NCBI GenBank assembly: GCA_019828595.1
Contig: JAHQRK010000012.1
Location: 868,001-932,000 of the forward strand
DNA: 64,000 bases
Source of the DNA: Aphanomyces cochlioides
Lineage: Eukaryota > Oomycota > Saprolegniomycetes > Saprolegniales > Verrucalvaceae
Direction: 5' to 3'
Positions 46,253-55,420 of this stretch are shown piece after piece (within the stretch, counting starts at the first letter, position 1; every line of letters starts with the position of its first letter). Both the position numbers and the translations under genes were made by a program. The notes under the pieces were generated by a model. The model was given only the letters and a program-made list of their open reading frames with translations. It searched no databases and had not been told where the DNA came from.

Positions 46253-48479
46253 CTACTTGAGATCGAGCGATATGGGGCTGTAGTGACGACGACGAATTTT
46301 GTTTCGGAGCCACGTGATGCCAACTCCAGCCCCCAAAACGAGGAGGATGCCTCCACAAAACCAAAGCGATAACAAATGAACCTTTGGCATGTCGTCAAGA
46401 CTCACAGCCGTGGCACAGTCTGGTGTCGTGGCTTTGTTGTTGCAGATACAACTGGCATTCGGGCCACTGGGACAAGTTCCGTGGCCTGAACACGTCAGAG
46501 TAATGTACCTAAGCCGCAGTTAACCTCTCAAAGATAGCGAGGTGTTAGTGTACCCTGCAGTGACGTAGCTTCCAACTGAGAGCCAACATGGATCAATCGA
46601 TGGCGCATTGTACGTATCCACAGTTGCTGCAGGCGGAGCTGATGGGCATGGAGTCACTTTAGATGGTTGTCGGATGGGAGGAATCGGAACCCGAGTGTAA
46701 TATGCAGAGGCATTGACGATGCATCCACCATCATTGCCATCTTCAGCGCAATTGTACTCTGGGAGATCGCCTAGTGACGCCAAAGCGTGAAAATACACAC
46801 TAGAAAGCTGAGCACTTACCAACAGAGCCGCATATGTCGCCTGATAGTTTGGAGTAGAGCGATTCAATGTTTGCATCCATCCATTGCGCTCTGGAGATAA
46901 GGCTAGCCTTGAGTAAAGCAACTTGAGCCACGTAGGAGCCTTGATTTGAGGCGCTGACGCTGGCACATGAATCTTTATCGGACATCCAATTGCTGCATTT
47001 GGCCAGGTTACGACTCAACACCCCTTCTGTTCCATCTATAAACAATGTCACCGACTCGTTGCTCCACACTGTCGATCGAAGGGCTTTCCACTAACTTCAG
47101 TTAGCCATGTCCTGTTTCAGAAGTCGACTTACCCGGGCAATAGCAATGCTGGCAAATTCAAAATTGCAAACGAGACGCATCCAAGCAGGTTGTTGCTTGT
47201 ACAGCCAAGTGGTCGTCTGGGTTGCGTGTGAGCCAAGGCCATACGCTAAATTGAGATCCCACACAGGACCCGCTTCTATCGACGCCGCACGGTCTTTAAA
47301 GAAGAATGCGCTCTTCGAGTAGGCATCTTGGTTTAAACTCCACTCGGTGTGCAAAAAGTAGTCGACATACGACCCGATATCGAGATGCGTCGACAACAAT
47401 TTTGGCGACGTCATGTTATGCCAGAGGTACCTACAGACATGGACGATACAGAGTTGAAATTCAACCTTCTGCATGAGGATTACCGATAGAGCTGCGGGAG
47501 AAAGCCAGTCTCAGCGACAAACGAGTCGCGCATGGCTTGCGATAGCGAATCTCTCGGTGGATACATGAGCAAGGGGCGAGATCCCATGCCAAATTTACCT
47601 AGTGGACATTTTAAACATGTGAAATTTCTCGCTTGTCGGCTTACCTTGATACATATCCATCAAGATGTTTGGCGTATATGCGCCATAAGTGATGGGATTG
47701 TACTGCCAAGCCCATCCGCCTGAATGATCCGTGCAATTTGGCTCATTGAGCGCAAGACCGACGCGCTGAGGGCCATAGCCGATCGTTTCCACGAGCAAGT
47801 AAAAGCCAAAATACTTCAGCTTGCCGCCTGGCTTGTTGACCATGTAGAGCGCAACGTGCTGCGTCCGTGGCGAATATCTACGCTGGCAAGTGAGGATGCC
47901 GAGGAGAAAAGGAAGAGCCAACCTGCCAGTGTTACGGTACAACCAGTGAGCAAGATGGTTCCGCATGAGACTGCCGTCAATGTAAGGTCCATGGAGAGCC
48001 CATCTCGCATCAGGAGGAAGTCCCAAGAGACTTGTCGGTTCGTCAAAGAGCAAGAGGAGTTGGTGCTTGTTGAAACGAAGCGACGAGTCGCCACGGTAGC
48101 GCACTCGCGGCGAAACAGTCGTCGCGTTGGCCAAGTCGGTCTGCAAGCATGTCCATTCGTCGTCCTTGTTGTGCAAGACATGCAGTGTCGTAGCCACAGT
48201 TTTCTTCACACAATCCGGAGATGGAAGTGGATCTTGCACGCAGTCGCTCGTTGGAAGCGGCACTGTCGGTTGCAACAACAGAATCGGCATCAAGTAGCAT
48301 TGCGGATTGGTGGCTCGATCTGTCGTTGAGAGCGTTGCATTCTCTGGAGTGTCCTCGTGGTCGTGGCCATGGTGATGATCATGACGGTGGTGACGATGAT
48401 GATCTGCAGCGACTGGAGCGACTCCTGCGGCCAAGATTGCAGTCCATGCAACGACGACGGAGACAACAAGCCGTTGCAT
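46253..48479 (-). CDS. CotH-family protein, secreted, membrane anchored
   Basis: The start at 48479 gives a signal peptide (MQRLVVSVVVAWTAILAAGVA) and then a His-rich stretch (HHRHHRHDHHHGHDHED). The CotH core follows: VRYRGDSSLRFNKHQLLLLFDEP, LPPDARWALHGPYIDGSLMRNHLAHWLYRNTG, HVALYMVNKPGGKLKYFGFYLLVETIG, an intron, SFVAETGFLPQLYR, YLWHNMTSPKLLSTHLDIGSYVDYFLHTEWSLNQDAY, and the active-site-like AGPVWDLNLAYG. A Cys-rich EGF-like piece (CSGHGTCPSGPNASCICNN) precedes one membrane segment (LWFCGGILLVLGAGVGITWL) and a short basic tail, with TAG at 46253-46255. The bacterial family member is an atypical protein kinase that phosphorylates spore-coat proteins; the eukaryotic role is not settled. About six introns; some junctions are approximate. 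Confidence 0.83.
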
Positions 48480-48647
48480 GCCACTGAATGAATGCAGGAA
48501 TGAACCAACCGTACGATTTTAGAGTGGCCGTTTTCTGCGAACAGGCGTGCTCATCAAGATGTGCAAGTATCGGAACATCGAAATATCTAAAACACAATCG
48601 AAGGCCCGCGGAGCGGGCATCTTTAACACTAGACTTAAGCACACAGT

Positions 48648-49710
48648 CTACTTGTAGAGGATGTCGGCATGGTTGTTGAGGTGTTCGTCGATAAAGGTCG
48701 AGATGAAATAGTAGCCGTGGTCGTAGCCGTCCAACATGCGCAACGTCAATGGTTGGCCGACTTTTTGGCATGCGGCCTATAGTGCGCAAGGTCAGCAAGC
48801 GTTCGACCCGATTGGAGAAGAGGAACAGTACCTCGAAAGCTTCAGGGAGGAGTTGCTTCTCATGGAGAAATTGGTCATCAGTGCCTTGATCGACCCAGAT
48901 CTTGAGCGAGGGGTTGGCACCCTTCTCCAACACGAGCAATGTAGCATCGTAGTTCTAGCCACAACGATCATGGGATCAGGCAAAGACATCTAGAGTGACA
49001 TGCGCATACCTTCCACGCCGCTTGATCCGTGCCCAAATATCCCGTGAACGCCTTAATACCCCAAGGGCATTGCGTTGGGTGGGCAATGGGCGCAAAGGCG
49101 GTCACAGCCTTGTACAAGTCCTACAGCAGATTATGAGCCACGCATATAACAAAATGCAAGTACAGGATTGCGCAAGGCGAGAGTTAGGGCGCCATGGCCA
49201 CCCATGGAATGGCCCATGATGGACACCTTGTCGGCCAAGACGGGGAAGTTGGCATTCACGAGGGCAGGGAGTTCCTTGGTCACGTAGGTGTACATGTTGT
49301 AGTGCGGGGCCCACTTGGGTTCCGTCGCATCGACGTAGAAGCCAGCAGCTAGATATCAATGGATGGTAAGGAATGACGAAACTTGATTTGCTCAGTATCA
49401 TACCCGATCCAAAGTCCCAGCTATCGTCAGCGCCTTCAATTTCAACACCACGAGGGCTAGTATCAGGCGTGACAATCGCAACACCACGTTGGGCAGCGAC
49501 TCGGTGCGCGCCAGCTTTGATGTGCATGAGTTCTTCGTTGCAAGTCAAACCAGCAAGAAAGTAAATGACTGGCACTTTTTGCGTTTCCGATGCATTTGGG
49601 GGCAAGTAGACGCAGAAGTTCATCGTGCTGCGCGTAGACGTGCTTTCATGTGAAAACTGCTTGAGAACGCCGCCAAACGAGCGCGATTGCTTGAGCAACT
49701 TGAGGGCCAT
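48648..49710 (-). CDS. ESD: S-formylglutathione hydrolase (esterase D)
   Basis: It hydrolyses S-formylglutathione to formate and glutathione, the second step of glutathione-dependent formaldehyde detoxification in the cytosol. From 49710: [21 protein letters not shown], then [70 protein letters not shown], and after an intron [25 protein letters not shown], the nucleophile motif [39 protein letters not shown], an Asp-containing segment [12 protein letters not shown], and the catalytic His in [19 protein letters not shown]. The end is ILYK at TAG 48648-48650. Four introns are visible. Length about 285 residues fits the family. A TGTCCGGATA motif lies about 47 bp upstream. Confidence 0.93.
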
Positions 49711-49756
49711 CCTGAAGATCGTCGAATGACTTCATTACTCAAATCCTTCCGAGGAT

Positions 49757-49857
49757 GTCCGGATACACGGAATAGAAATGCATATTTTATGAATTCATAA
49801 ACCCCTTCAACACCTAAACCCTTCAGTCTTGAAACCCTGCACCCCCTAAACCCAGAC
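49757..49857. promoter_or_regulatory. CCGGATA motif and CCCTAAA-rich tract upstream of ESD
   Basis: TGTCCGGATA lies about 46-56 bp upstream of the ESD start, and repeated AAACCC/CACCCCC strings fill 49798-49857, overlapping the 3' end of the RNase T2-like gene. The same combination of CCGGATA and AAACCCT strings occurs upstream of SF3B3. Confidence 0.45.
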
Positions 49858-50625
49858 GAAAGATTGGCCACCGATGCCAACGATGGAGACTTGGTGACCG
49901 CTACAAGAGTCGAGCGACTGGATAGCTTTCGGGCATGGAATTGCCGTCGTCGGCTCGTACGTTGGGTCGGAGCTCGTAGCAGATGGCTTTGCCTTGTCCA
50001 AACAAACCAACACTCGAGCCAGCTTGGTCGAATCTTCACATCGCAAGACGACATCAACGTTGTGCGTTGCCTTGAACGCTGCCCGGACGGCAGCCGTCTC
50101 CACTGTTTCCCCAATATGTTCACTGACGAAAGAAGGTGTGATACCAGTCGTAAGCGCCGTGATGTTGCGAAGATAGTCGGCTTGATGCATACCACCACAA
50201 GTCCAATTGTACTGGGGAGTCGATGTGCCACCGATCGCTCCATCCCAGAGATGGCCCCACTTGGCGGCTGAGTTCAAGTACGGCCAGTATTGCTTGAGGG
50301 TGTTAGCACCCCCACCGGCTGCGATATTCGATGGCAAGAAAGTTCCATACTCGTACCGACACATACCAAACTGCGCAGAGCCGTCCGTGTACGTCGGCAC
50401 GAGGTTCTCCGCAACGAAGTGCGTCGTTTGGAACTTCGACTGTGACAAGTGCTTGCAGACAGCTGAGTCGCGAACGCCCTTCTCTTTGCACACTTGAGGC
50501 AGCCATTGCGCAGTGTATACCCACAAGTCTTGATCTCCATAGGACGAAGGATCTGGAATCGCTGCAACGACGGCAACGGCGGCGACAACGCTGGCAAGCA
50601 AACCACCAGGCAGGAGATGCATCAC
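49846..50625 (-). CDS. Secreted RNase T2-like protein without catalytic histidines
   Basis: A 259-residue single-exon protein with a signal peptide (MMHLLPGGLLASVVAAVAVVAA). The fold markers of RNase T2 are present: WVYTAQWLPQVC near residue 35, then FVAENLVPTYTDGSAQFGMC where active enzymes have xIHGLWPxYxDG...C, LKQYWPYLNSAAKWGHLW where they have YWP...FW, YNWTCGGMHQADYLRN where they have KHGTC...YF, ITPSFVSEHIGETVETAAVRAAF, and VDVVLRCEDSTKLARVLVCLDKA near the C-terminus, which matches the closing I-L-C...I-x-L-C-L block. The catalytic His of the first block is Glu, and the HEWxKHG block is absent. It is therefore probably a non-catalytic family member, secreted. Family assignment is by eye. 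Confidence 0.68.
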   Translation of the reverse strand: MMHLLPGGLLASVVAAVAVVAAIPDPSSYGDQDLWVYTAQWLPQVCKEKGVRDSAVCKHLSQSKFQTTHFVAENLVPTYTDGSAQFGMCRYEYGTFLPSNIAAGGGANTLKQYWPYLNSAAKWGHLWDGAIGGTSTPQYNWTCGGMHQADYLRNITALTTGITPSFVSEHIGETVETAAVRAAFKATHNVDVVLRCEDSTKLARVLVCLDKAKPSATSSDPTYEPTTAIPCPKAIQSLDSCSGHQVSIVGIGGQSFVWV

Positions 50626-50742
50626 GGAATCTTCGAAAATGAGTGCAACTCAGCACATGGATGAAACCGTTGTCAAGTGACTGATGGAGTTGATGGGTCA
50701 AGACTTGCTTCGGCCATGGATTCGAGTCATTTGGCTTGAATC

Positions 50743-51297
50743 ATGCAATTGAATATCGATGGAGCGTTCCGTCGTCGTGTCATGGGCAAGCCACAAGCGT
50801 TGCCAAGAGCTTGCAGCTGGAAGAACGCGATCAAGGAAGATCCTCATGAAGTGATTGATCTAGTCTCGAGTTCAGAAGACGAGGAAGAAGAGAAGGAGAA
50901 CCACTTTGACAACAATGTCCATGAAGACGTCGTTGCTAATCGTCGAAATGCAGGATGCAGCAGCACCACTACCGCCATTGAGTCGCTGAAACGTCGTCGT
51001 GCTAACGCTTCCATGGTTCTCCTCGTGAAGAGCCTGCCAGTGGGAATGACGCCGCGCAACTTGTGGGAAATCCTGACGGAATTCAGCCACGAGGGCGTTG
51101 AACACGTGAGTATTCCAAAGCAAACCAACCGTCAAGGCTACGTCTTTGTCAAGTCGCGCGTGGCTGCTGAGGACGTGCTCACTGGGATGGAGCGTGCTCA
51201 AGGCCGTCATGGCGCCATGCGTGTGGAAATTATGCAACGCGAGAATCTTTTCGCACCTTCCAAGCGCGCTTGTCCTCATGGATCAAGCGAAGCCTAG
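50743..51297 (+). CDS. RRM-domain protein with SUMO-interacting-like motif
   Basis: A 184-residue protein. Near residue 36 the string EVIDLVSSSEDEEEEKE is a hydrophobic core followed by acidic and serine residues, the pattern of a SUMO-interacting motif. The RRM runs from about residue 90: MVLLVKSLPVGMTPRNLWEIL, VEHVSIPKQTNRQGYVFVKSRVAAEDVLTGM, and ends MRVEIMQ. RNP1-like residues are GYVFVKS. It is followed within 200 bp by another RRM frame on the same strand, so the two could be exons of one gene, but I found no convincing splice pair. Its promoter is shared head-to-head with the RNase T2-like gene (117 bp apart). Confidence 0.65.
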   Translation: MQLNIDGAFRRRVMGKPQALPRACSWKNAIKEDPHEVIDLVSSSEDEEEEKENHFDNNVHEDVVANRRNAGCSSTTTAIESLKRRRANASMVLLVKSLPVGMTPRNLWEILTEFSHEGVEHVSIPKQTNRQGYVFVKSRVAAEDVLTGMERAQGRHGAMRVEIMQRENLFAPSKRACPHGSSEA

Positions 51298-51480
51298 CTC
51301 TATTCGTATGAAGCAGCTAATGGACAACACTGAAGTGCTCTGCTATTGTCGGTCTAGCCACCACTACATGCAAATCCTTGGAACGATCTTCATGGATTGG
51401 CATGTTCCTTGGAATTGACGTTGTCAGGAATCGTAGTCGTCACCCATCCATGGGAATGGCAGAAGACTTGGTCATTTTCC

Positions 51481-52161
51481 ATGCCGCGTAGTCTCTATTT
51501 TGGCTCGTCGTCGACTTCCCTGGAATACGATCCATGGAGAGATCTAGACGACTATCAAGCAACTAGCACACTCGAGCTCGTGGGACTTCCGTTCGAAGTG
51601 ACAAAGGATGACGTTGTGGCGGCGTTGAATTGGGGCCGCGGGTGCATCACGTCAATTTGGATGCCAGAAAAAGTTGTCGACGGCACGACGCTCAATTGCG
51701 GTAACGTTTATGTTACGTACAAGAACGCCAGGATTGCAAGTCAAGTGAAAGCTTGCTACACCTCCCAAGGCGGTGTCAAGATTTGTGGCGTCCAAGTGTG
51801 TATTTTGTTTGCTGCGTCACCGACGATACCAGTCCTGGAAGAGGACATTTGGACATTAGACTTACCCCAACTGTCGACGCAAGACTATCGTCGCGGTATC
51901 GTCATGAGCTTGAAAGTCACTGGCGTTCCGTGCGGGATTTCCAAAGCTGAGCTCAAACGAATGTTCTCTTTGCGCCGTGGGGATATCCGATCAGTGGATC
52001 TCCTTTCGCCTGACGCGAGCAAGACAACAATGTCAAGTCAGTGTGCGATTATCAACTACTTTAGCCGAGACGACGCTCTCGACTCCTTTCGAGCTGTCGA
52101 CATGTTTCCCATCGTCCTGCATGGCCAACGATTGCATGTCGAGATGGCCGACGAGATCTAA
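51481..52161 (+). CDS. Tandem RRM-like protein (or second part of the upstream gene)
   Basis: From ATG at 51481 (MPRSLYFGSSSTSLEYD) the protein carries an RRM-like segment STLELVGLPFEVTKDDVVAALNW with NVYVTYKNARIASQV, and a second VMSLKVTGVPCGISKAELKRMFSL with CAIINYFSRDDALDSFRAVDM and LHVEMADEI at the end. The open frame extends about 80 bp further upstream without ATG. RNA binding is inferred from the fold pattern; target unknown. Confidence 0.6.
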   Translation: MPRSLYFGSSSTSLEYDPWRDLDDYQATSTLELVGLPFEVTKDDVVAALNWGRGCITSIWMPEKVVDGTTLNCGNVYVTYKNARIASQVKACYTSQGGVKICGVQVCILFAASPTIPVLEEDIWTLDLPQLSTQDYRRGIVMSLKVTGVPCGISKAELKRMFSLRRGDIRSVDLLSPDASKTTMSSQCAIINYFSRDDALDSFRAVDMFPIVLHGQRLHVEMADEI

Positions 52162-52282
52162 ATCCCATCACAAAGCGTTGAAATCCTTCACGAAATGACT
52201 TTTTCCACCACCAATGTACCAATGTCCCCCTGCTTCCTCCATTGCAAGCATGAAAAACATTGAATCACATTGTCAATTGTGA

Positions 52283-53311
52283 CTACATCTTGGGCATACG
52301 TGCGTTGAAAGTCGTGTCGGTGTCGTCTTCAGGATAACGGGAGCCTTCTATCGAGGCTGCAGCAGCACCAATGTCTTCCACTTCTTCAGGAGACAGTTGA
52401 ATTGAAAATGCATTAGCATTTTCGACGATGCGAGTCGATGACTTGGTTCCGGGAATCGGGAAGACGTCAGAGCCTTGGGCATGAACCCAAGCTAAAGCCA
52501 ACTGAGCTGGCGTGCAGCCTTTCGTCTTGGCAATCTCAAAGAAACGAGCAACTTTGGCCTTGCTAGCTTCGAGCTTCTCACCTTCGTAGCGAGGCAACGT
52601 ACGGCGGCCGTCGTATTCCTCCAATTTGTCAAAGAAATCAATAGCTGTGAGGAATCCACGACATAATGGAGAGTAAGCCACGATACCGACACCAAGTTCA
52701 CGAGCTGCAGGCACCACAGCGGCTTCCAGGTCCCGTGACTGCAACGACCATTCCATTTGAATGGCAGTGACCGGATGGACAGCATGAGCTCGTCGTAGCT
52801 CGCCCGGTGTGCATTCCGACAAGCCAATGTACTTGATCTTGCCTTCTTCAACGAGGGACTTTAACACCGCCATGGTTTCTTCGATGGGCGTATCGGGATC
52901 CATGCGATGCATGTAGTACAGATCAATGTAGTCCGTGTTCAAACGCTGCAACGAGTCGGCGACCTGCGATCGGATAAGATCTTCTTTTCCCGAGATGGTG
53001 AAATCCGCGCGAAAGCCAAACTTGGTAGCGATCACCAACCTGTCACGGCCATGCTGCTTGATCGCTTTGCCGACGAGCTCTTCGTTGTAAAAGTTACCAC
53101 CTCCACCGGCGCCAAACGATTGATAAATCCACGCCGTGTCGAGCATATTGATGCCAAGTTCGAGTGCTTTCGAGATCGTCCGGAGCGATTCTTCTTCTTG
53201 AGCCGCACGGTCAAAGTTGCCATAGAAGGCTGTCATGCCCATACAGCCAAGACCTTGCGCAGAGCAGACGAGACCTTGCGAACCAAGAGGACGTTGAGGA
53301 ACTTGAACCAT
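52283..53311 (-). CDS. Aldo/keto reductase, complete copy
   Basis: NADPH-dependent oxidoreductase of the AKR superfamily, close to the yeast YakC/plant IN2-2 type. I choose the start at MVQVPQRPLGSQGLVCSAQGLGCMGMTAFYG; an upstream in-frame ATG (53347) adds 12 unlike residues. Catalytic tetrad: Asp and Tyr in LDTAWIYQS, Lys in ATKFGF, His in LYYMHRMDPDTPIEE. Cofactor-binding C-terminal segment: PIPGTKSSTRIVENANAF. One exon, about 342 residues, a normal length. Two partial copies of the same gene lie at 58366 and 59143, so a small AKR cluster once stood here. The substrate cannot be told. Confidence 0.92.
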   Translation of the reverse strand: MVQVPQRPLGSQGLVCSAQGLGCMGMTAFYGNFDRAAQEEESLRTISKALELGINMLDTAWIYQSFGAGGGGNFYNEELVGKAIKQHGRDRLVIATKFGFRADFTISGKEDLIRSQVADSLQRLNTDYIDLYYMHRMDPDTPIEETMAVLKSLVEEGKIKYIGLSECTPGELRRAHAVHPVTAIQMEWSLQSRDLEAAVVPAARELGVGIVAYSPLCRGFLTAIDFFDKLEEYDGRRTLPRYEGEKLEASKAKVARFFEIAKTKGCTPAQLALAWVHAQGSDVFPIPGTKSSTRIVENANAFSIQLSPEEVEDIGAAAASIEGSRYPEDDTDTTFNARMPKM

Positions 53312-53544
53312 TGTCGAAGTCGAGAGGAAATTCAAAAATGATCCCAAGTTGACTTTGTTGTCAAACAGTCAATTTGTTGTATACACCCCTAGCCCTATTA
53401 CTGAAAGTACCATCATTAACACTGCCACCAAGGACGAGCATGGAAGAGAATAAAAGTCATTTCCCACCCGAGAAGCACTTTCGATCGTTCTTTCAGCTAG
53501 AACTCTTACCAAAAGATGTGTCACTTTCATGTCAAAGCTGACGG

Positions 53545-53895
53545 TCAACGCGGCGAAGATAATTCGTCCCAGGTAAGTGTCTTCGTCTTGAAGTCGAGAA
53601 CGATTTCCATGTTTTCAAGGATGTCACGGCCGATGATCATGGGATCATGTAAATCGCTGACGACAAAGAAATTCCAAGAGAATAATCGGTGCTTGGTGAA
53701 CTGAGTGAACATGACATTGAGATTTGTTTTGAATGTTGATTGCATGGATCCGTTTGCCGTCAAAAGAGTATTTTTGCATTGTTTCACAATCTTGCCAGCA
53801 ATGGAAGAATTTACAAGGGATATAGAAGTGCCAATGTCCAGTAGCGTAGCACACTTGGAAGAGGAAGGCAAATTGTAGAATAAATTACATCTCAA
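53545..53895 (-). pseudogene. Retropepsin fragment of an LTR retrotransposon
   Basis: A 116-residue frame resembles the aspartic protease of retroelements: CATLLDIGTSISLVNSS at the active-site position (DIGTS where DTGAS or DSGAS is usual), then DLHDPMIIGRDILENMEIVLDF. It sits downstream of an unrelated integrase end, so it is a separate fragment. No LTR or flanking gag is seen. Confidence 0.6.
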
Positions 53896-54081
53896 CTTAG
53901 CTCTAATCTAGCACATCCTTGTAACTTTAAGCCATATCCCAATGTCACATCGCTTTTGGTTGTTGTTGAGGGGCGTTTACGCTCGATTCCTCAGTCGTAA
54001 ACTGCATTACAACATTCAACCGAAGTCCTGAGCCAAACCGGTGGCTCAGGATCGCTACATCCTCCCCGTGATGTCAGGCTG

Positions 54082-54606
54082 TCATTGGGAAAGACGGCGC
54101 TGAGGGTCTTGAACTAGCTGCTTGAAATGAACGACGTGCTTGATGTTCTTTGCGAGTTCCCATGTTGCTTCGCTTTCAGGTTGGCCGTGCCACTTGACGA
54201 GATATTCTTGCTTGCGATTGAATTGTCTCTGCTTCAAGAGGCGTTCGAAGATGAAGAGTTCTTCACCAGTTGAGTCATCGAGTATGACGTGTGCTGCTTT
54301 GAGAGTCGGTCGACTTGCAAATTTGGAATCATTTAGTTGATAGTGTTTCAGGCGGTTGACATTGAACACATCATGGAGTCTCGACATTGATCGAGGCAAC
54401 TTTAGGCGCATTGCTTTTTCATTGATTTCTTCACTGACTTCAAAGGGGCCGATGAATGGGGGAACTAGCTTTGGACGCTCATTGCGATACAATTGTTGTG
54501 CATCCTTCAAGGGCAAGTTGCGGGTTGCAAGGAGAACTTGATCTCCAACTTTGAAAGTTAAGTTTGAGCGTTTCTTGTCATAGTCTGACTTGTCTTCGGA
54601 ATTCAC
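54082..54606 (-). pseudogene. Integrase C-terminus with chromodomain (Ty3/gypsy)
   Basis: The frame contains the GPY-type integrase tail (FKVGDQVLLATRNLPL, PKLVPPFIGPFEVSEEINEKAMRLKLP, DVFNVNRLKHY) and then a chromodomain (EELFIFERLLKQRQFNRKQEYLVKWHGQPESEATWELAKNI). Chromodomain integrases of Ty3/gypsy elements steer insertion to chromatin marks. The frame is cut at about 54606, where non-coding sequence begins. Confidence 0.82.
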
Positions 54607-55420
54607 AGAAAAATAATCCTACTATGTATATTTCAGCCAATCAATAGTTATTAAAAGTTGTGCGGTGTTTAATTGGCCAAAAACACAAGTCATGAGACAG
54701 CGACTCTTACGTGCAAGTCTCAAATGGCAATCGAAAATGCCTTTATTGATATCAATTTACTGTTACACCACACGATGACCGATTGAGTATATGCGTATGG
54801 CTCATGGCACATCTGATGTCTGGACAAGTTCCTGTGGCATTTCATCGTATGAATCACTCACTACAGGCTTGCTCGTAGCAAAAGCAATTTACCCCCTTGT
54901 TTTGTATGTTGACGTATGATAACGACGATTTTCTCAATGTTTTTAGTTATATCTCAATAAGTTCTAAAGGATTGCAGTAGCGTATGACATATCTCTAATA
55001 TAACGATGAGTGACGAAGGTTTATCACTCATCGTTATATTAGAGACCATATGTTGAAATGAAACATCGCGTTGCGTGGACAGAAAGAAAAGGGAATACAA
55101 CACCTCAACTGCTCAACGCTTCTCACTATCTTAGCTTGTTGTGCACTTCTTAGCAATAGATTCTTCATCATATTGCATCTTATCTACGAGTCAGTCAAGG
55201 TCAGACTGTGTTTTGTTCCCTGATTCTCTTCATGCTATTTTTGAGATTTTCTCGAAATGTGATTGGCTCGTTTTCCCGCAGAAAAATCCTTCTGTGGATT
55301 GCATTCCATTCGCATTCCACTCAAACTTTATTTTATTTCATACAAAACGTAGTACTACAAATAATTAAATCATGAAAAGAATTTTGAGTATTTTGGAAAA
55401 TACAGGACAAATTTTCTGTG
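54604..55420. other. Non-coding insert between integrase parts, with inverted ends and a hairpin
   Basis: Between the integrase core and the chromodomain piece lies about 0.8 kb of AT-rich, non-coding sequence. Its ends read CACAGAAAA (54604-54612) and TTTTCTGTG (55412-55420), a 9-bp inverted repeat with weaker similarity inward. A short non-autonomous DNA transposon is possible, but I see no target-site duplication. It contains the hairpin at 54992-55045 and a TATTTCAGCCAAT string like one at 4878. Confidence 0.35.
54992..55045. repeat. Perfect 22-bp inverted repeat (hairpin)
   Basis: The arm at 54992-55013 (starting TCTCTAATATAACG) is repeated inverted at 55024-55045, separated by 10 nt (CGAAGGTTTA). 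All 22 positions pair. Confidence 0.9.
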
